Both the position numbers and the translations under genes were made by a program. Below are positions 7,201-8,094 of a DNA stretch of 8,094 bases, in pieces. The stretch covers positions 1 to 8,094 of the forward strand of contig CAYGBM010000013.1 in the NCBI GenBank assembly GCA_964348225.1. Reading direction: 5' to 3'. The notes under the pieces were generated by a model that had not been told where the DNA came from, made no database searches, and was given only the letters and a program-made list of their open reading frames with translations. The stretch's first letter is position 1, and each line of letters begins with the position of its first letter. The DNA comes from CAYGBM01 sp964348225 (GTDB lineage: Bacteria > Patescibacteriota > Minisyncoccia > Minisyncoccales > CG1-02-41-26).

Positions 7201-7233
7201 CCAAAAATTAAAGGGCTGGCGAGTACCAGCCCT
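7201..7233 (-). terminator. Intrinsic terminator of the LeuA-domain gene
   Basis: On the minus strand AGGGCTGG and CCAGCCCT form a perfect 8-bp stem with loop TACTCG, followed by TTAATTTTTGG. It starts 52 bases after the stop codon at 7286. It separates this transcript from the zinc-ribbon gene downstream. Confidence 0.85.
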
Positions 7234-7285
7234 ATACTGCTCATAAGTTCAATCCCCTTTCGATTATTTCTTGCTTCTATATCTC

Positions 7286-7765
7286 TTACTTATCTTTTAG
7301 TATAAGATATTCAATACTATCAACCAGTGCCTCCCAGCTGGCTTCAAGGATATCTCCTGATATGCCAACTGTCGTCCATTCTTCATTTCCATCAGTTGCT
7401 TTCATGAACACGGCTATTTCACTAGCTGTGCTTTTCTCAGGCTCTAATACTTTAGTTTCGAAACCGGTTAAACGCCATGAAGCTAACATGGGGAACGTAT
7501 CCCTCAACGCCTTTATTAATGCTTCCTTCATAGCATCTACCGACCCAACCCCCTCAGAGGCATCGTATGGTGGTTCTCCTTCCCCAGATACCCTGATTTT
7601 TATAGTGGCTTGATGTGTGCCTATGCCATTTCTTCTTTTGAACAATACGTCAAGCTCTTCTGAGTGAAAGGGTGGTTCGTATCCTTTCTGCTTACGAATT
7701 TCTCTAAACTCAAGAGATGCTTCTGCTTCTTGGTAAAGTTCTTCTAACGAAAAAGTCGTACACAT
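7286..7765 (-). CDS. Stand-alone LeuA/CimA-type regulatory (LeuA_dimer) domain protein
   Basis: A 159-residue protein whose residues about 31-157 match the C-terminal regulatory domain of 2-isopropylmalate and citramalate synthases. Seen: THQATIKIRVSGEG (50-63), GVGSVDAMKEAL (72-83), WRLTGFETKVLEP (97-109), TASEIAVFM (113-121), and the hallmark WTTVGIS...DILEASWEALVDSIEY (130-153), which is closer to citramalate synthase than to LeuA in my recollection. There is no TIM-barrel catalytic domain; residues 1-30 are a short charged helical stretch. In known enzymes this domain dimerises and binds Leu (LeuA) or Ile (citramalate synthase) as feedback inhibitor. The start at 7765 is firm: AGGAGG lies 7 bases upstream (7773-7778). 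Its long leader encodes an isoleucine attenuator, which supports Ile as the ligand or at least the signal. It could be a sensor acting on a partner enzyme encoded elsewhere, or the remnant of a longer cimA; the intact start, strong ribosome site and own terminator favour a working gene. Domain identity is confident, role is not. Confidence 0.85.
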   Translation of the reverse strand: MCTTFSLEELYQEAEASLEFREIRKQKGYEPPFHSEELDVLFKRRNGIGTHQATIKIRVSGEGEPPYDASEGVGSVDAMKEALIKALRDTFPMLASWRLTGFETKVLEPEKSTASEIAVFMKATDGNEEWTTVGISGDILEASWEALVDSIEYLILKDK

Positions 7766-7870
7766 TGTGATTCCTCCTCTTTTCTGTCCGAATGCTTACA
7801 AGCCAAGATAAAACCATTACCACTTGCTCTCCAAAAAGCTTTGTAAGGTGCCTAAACTAACGTGCTTAAA

Positions 7871-7901
7871 CCAAAAAGCCCTTCCGGGTTGGAAGGACTT
7901 T
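7871..7901 (-). terminator. Attenuator terminator (3:4 hairpin) upstream of the LeuA-domain gene
   Basis: On the minus strand AAAGTCCTTCC (7901-7891), loop AACCC (7890-7886), GGAAGGGCTTT (7885-7875): 11 pairs with one G-U, with TTTTT (7877-7873) running from the stem base. It lies 34 nt after the leader-peptide stop and 105 nt before the LeuA-domain ATG, so it acts inside the 5' leader. Outer AAACC/GGTTT can extend it past a bulge. It also reads as a hairpin on the plus strand, but no gene there needs it. Confidence 0.85.
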
Positions 7902-7966
7902 CGGTTTTCTAAACTATTTTTTACTTTTGATATTTTATAGTTTGTGTTGCAAAAACCTCCCAACCC
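7886..7966 (-). promoter_or_regulatory. Antiterminator pairing (2:3) of the isoleucine attenuator
   Basis: On the minus strand GGGTTGGGAGG (7966-7956, inside leader codons 18-21) pairs over 11 bp with CCTTCCAACCC (7896-7886), with a single G-U. The second strand is the left arm plus loop of the terminator, so 2:3 and 3:4 exclude each other. A small hairpin AAACTAT/ATAGTTT (7943-7937 with 7917-7911) brings the two strands together across the 59-nt gap. Confidence 0.75.
7911..7943 (-). other. AT-rich hairpin within the attenuator
   Basis: AAACTAT and ATAGTTT are perfect 7-bp complements around a 19-nt A-rich loop. The stem contains the leader-peptide stop codon (7937-7935 lies at its edge) and sits between antiterminator strands 2 and 3. 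It may hold those strands close or slow the ribosome near the stop; this role is inferred. Confidence 0.5.
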
Positions 7967-8018
7967 TCATTGGGCTAATAATAGCAATAATGCCAATAAT
8001 GATTGAGGGGTTTTTCAT
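7935..8018 (-). CDS. Isoleucine-rich attenuator leader peptide
   Basis: A 27-residue frame with isoleucines at positions 6, 7, 8, 10, 11, 13 and 14 (seven Ile codons among codons 6-14), followed by SPMRVGRF and a TAA stop. The layout, an Ile block then a basic Gly-containing tail, recalls ilv-type leader peptides. A consensus promoter lies immediately upstream, and self-complementary attenuator segments lie within and after it. Regulatory strand 1 covers codons 2-6 (8015-8003), strand 2 codons 18-21. The expected promoter start (about 8020) leaves almost no 5' UTR, so translation would be near-leaderless; GGGAG at 8026-8022 is only 3 bases from the ATG. The peptide itself probably has no function beyond being translated. 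Confidence 0.75.
   Translation of the reverse strand: MKNPSIIIGIIAIISPMRVGRFLQHKL
7951..8015 (-). promoter_or_regulatory. Protector pairing (1:2) of the isoleucine attenuator
   Basis: AAAAACCCCTCAA (8015-8003) can pair with TTGGGAGGTTTTT (7963-7951): 12 of 13 positions pair, with one T-G and one C-A mismatch. This sequesters strand 2 and so permits the terminator. A ribosome stalled on the Ile codons (8003-7977) would cover or sit against strand 1 and prevent it, freeing strand 2 for the antiterminator. Confidence 0.65.
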
Positions 8019-8026
8019 ATACTCCC

Positions 8027-8054
8027 ATTATAAAAAAGCAAGATTGTTTGTCAA
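8027..8054 (-). promoter_or_regulatory. Consensus promoter of the attenuator and LeuA-domain gene
   Basis: On the minus strand TTGACA (8054-8049), 16-nt spacer, TATAAT (8032-8027): both hexamers are perfect. Predicted start is about 8020, two bases from the leader ATG. The strength fits attenuation, where initiation is constant and control is by termination. Confidence 0.8.
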
Positions 8055-8082
8055 TAGTCTCATTTTGCAAAGGAAAAAGGAT

Positions 8083-8094
8083 ATGACGCTAACG
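8083..8094 (+). CDS. Possible start of a divergent gene, cut by the window edge
   Basis: ATG ACG CTA ACG at the right edge is preceded by AAAGGA (8069-8073 region) about 9 bases upstream and a purine-rich stretch. Four codons are too few to judge. No convincing plus-strand promoter is seen, so this is only a possible start. Confidence 0.2.

Noticed and set aside
7362..7613. Plus-strand frame opposite the LeuA-domain gene
   Set aside because: It lies fully antisense to a protein with clear family motifs and has no ribosome site; it is a shadow frame.
7790..7840. Internal minus-strand promoter TTGGAG-17-TTATCT before the LeuA-domain gene
   Set aside because: The -10 match is poor and no extended -10 is present; the consensus promoter at 8027-8054 is far better.
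7766..7901. T-box riboswitch upstream of the LeuA-domain gene
   Set aside because: No T-box consensus (AGGGTGGNACCGCG-like) or specifier stem is visible; the Ile leader peptide and competing hairpins explain the terminator.
7977..8000. Three 9-base tandem repeats of AATAATNNN
   Set aside because: They are the paired ATT Ile codons of the leader peptide read on the other strand, so the peptide explains them.
7975..8028. Alternative leader frame from ATG 8028 with several Tyr and His codons
   Set aside because: Its ATG overlaps the TATAAT box and would not be transcribed from that promoter. The Ile frame from 8018 fits the downstream domain and the pairing geometry.
1..8094. tRNA, rRNA, CRISPR array or transposase gene
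   Set aside because: I looked on both strands and saw no cloverleaf with tRNA features, no rRNA-like sequence, no regularly spaced direct repeats and no transposase motifs. The three-way palindrome in thrS lacks tRNA landmarks.

Overview
The window looks like a fragment of a small-genome, AT-rich, lysine-rich bacterium, most likely a candidate-phyla-radiation (Patescibacteria, Parcubacteria-like) lineage. The reasons are the protein sequence style, a threonyl-tRNA synthetase without a TGS domain, a short DnaE, and plus-strand genes without clear Shine-Dalgarno sites. This placement is inference from memory of the families, not from a search. The genetic code looks standard: the genes stop with TAA or TAG and no in-frame TGA occurs.

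Layout. Positions 2-6734 (plus strand) hold three housekeeping genes: the 3' part of dnaE (replicative polymerase, open at the left edge), thrS, and one long frame that fuses MiaB to MiaA. MiaA and MiaB act one after the other on tRNA A37 (prenylation, then methylthiolation), so the fusion joins consecutive steps. Four unrelated palindromic or terminal-inverted-repeat elements are embedded in frame in thrS (two) and miaB-miaA (two). One of the latter lies exactly at the fusion seam, where the MiaB TRAM domain is missing.

Positions 6863-8054 (minus strand) have a different style: consensus promoters, strong Shine-Dalgarno sites and clean intrinsic terminators. There is a 63-residue zinc-ribbon protein with its own TTGACA-17-TATTAT promoter. 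Upstream of it is a 159-residue stand-alone copy of the regulatory (LeuA_dimer) domain that normally forms the C-terminus of 2-isopropylmalate and citramalate synthases.

The most interesting item is the leader of that stand-alone domain (7871-8054). It has a perfect-hexamer promoter, a 27-codon leader peptide with seven isoleucine codons in a nine-codon stretch, and three mutually exclusive RNA pairings (1:2, 2:3, 3:4) ending in an intrinsic terminator. This is the architecture of a ribosome-mediated isoleucine attenuator. Here it controls a lone putative amino-acid-sensing domain and not an obvious biosynthetic enzyme. I infer an isoleucine-responsive unit in which an Ile-starvation switch controls an Ile-sensor-like protein of unknown partner.

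No tRNA, rRNA, CRISPR array or transposase gene is visible.
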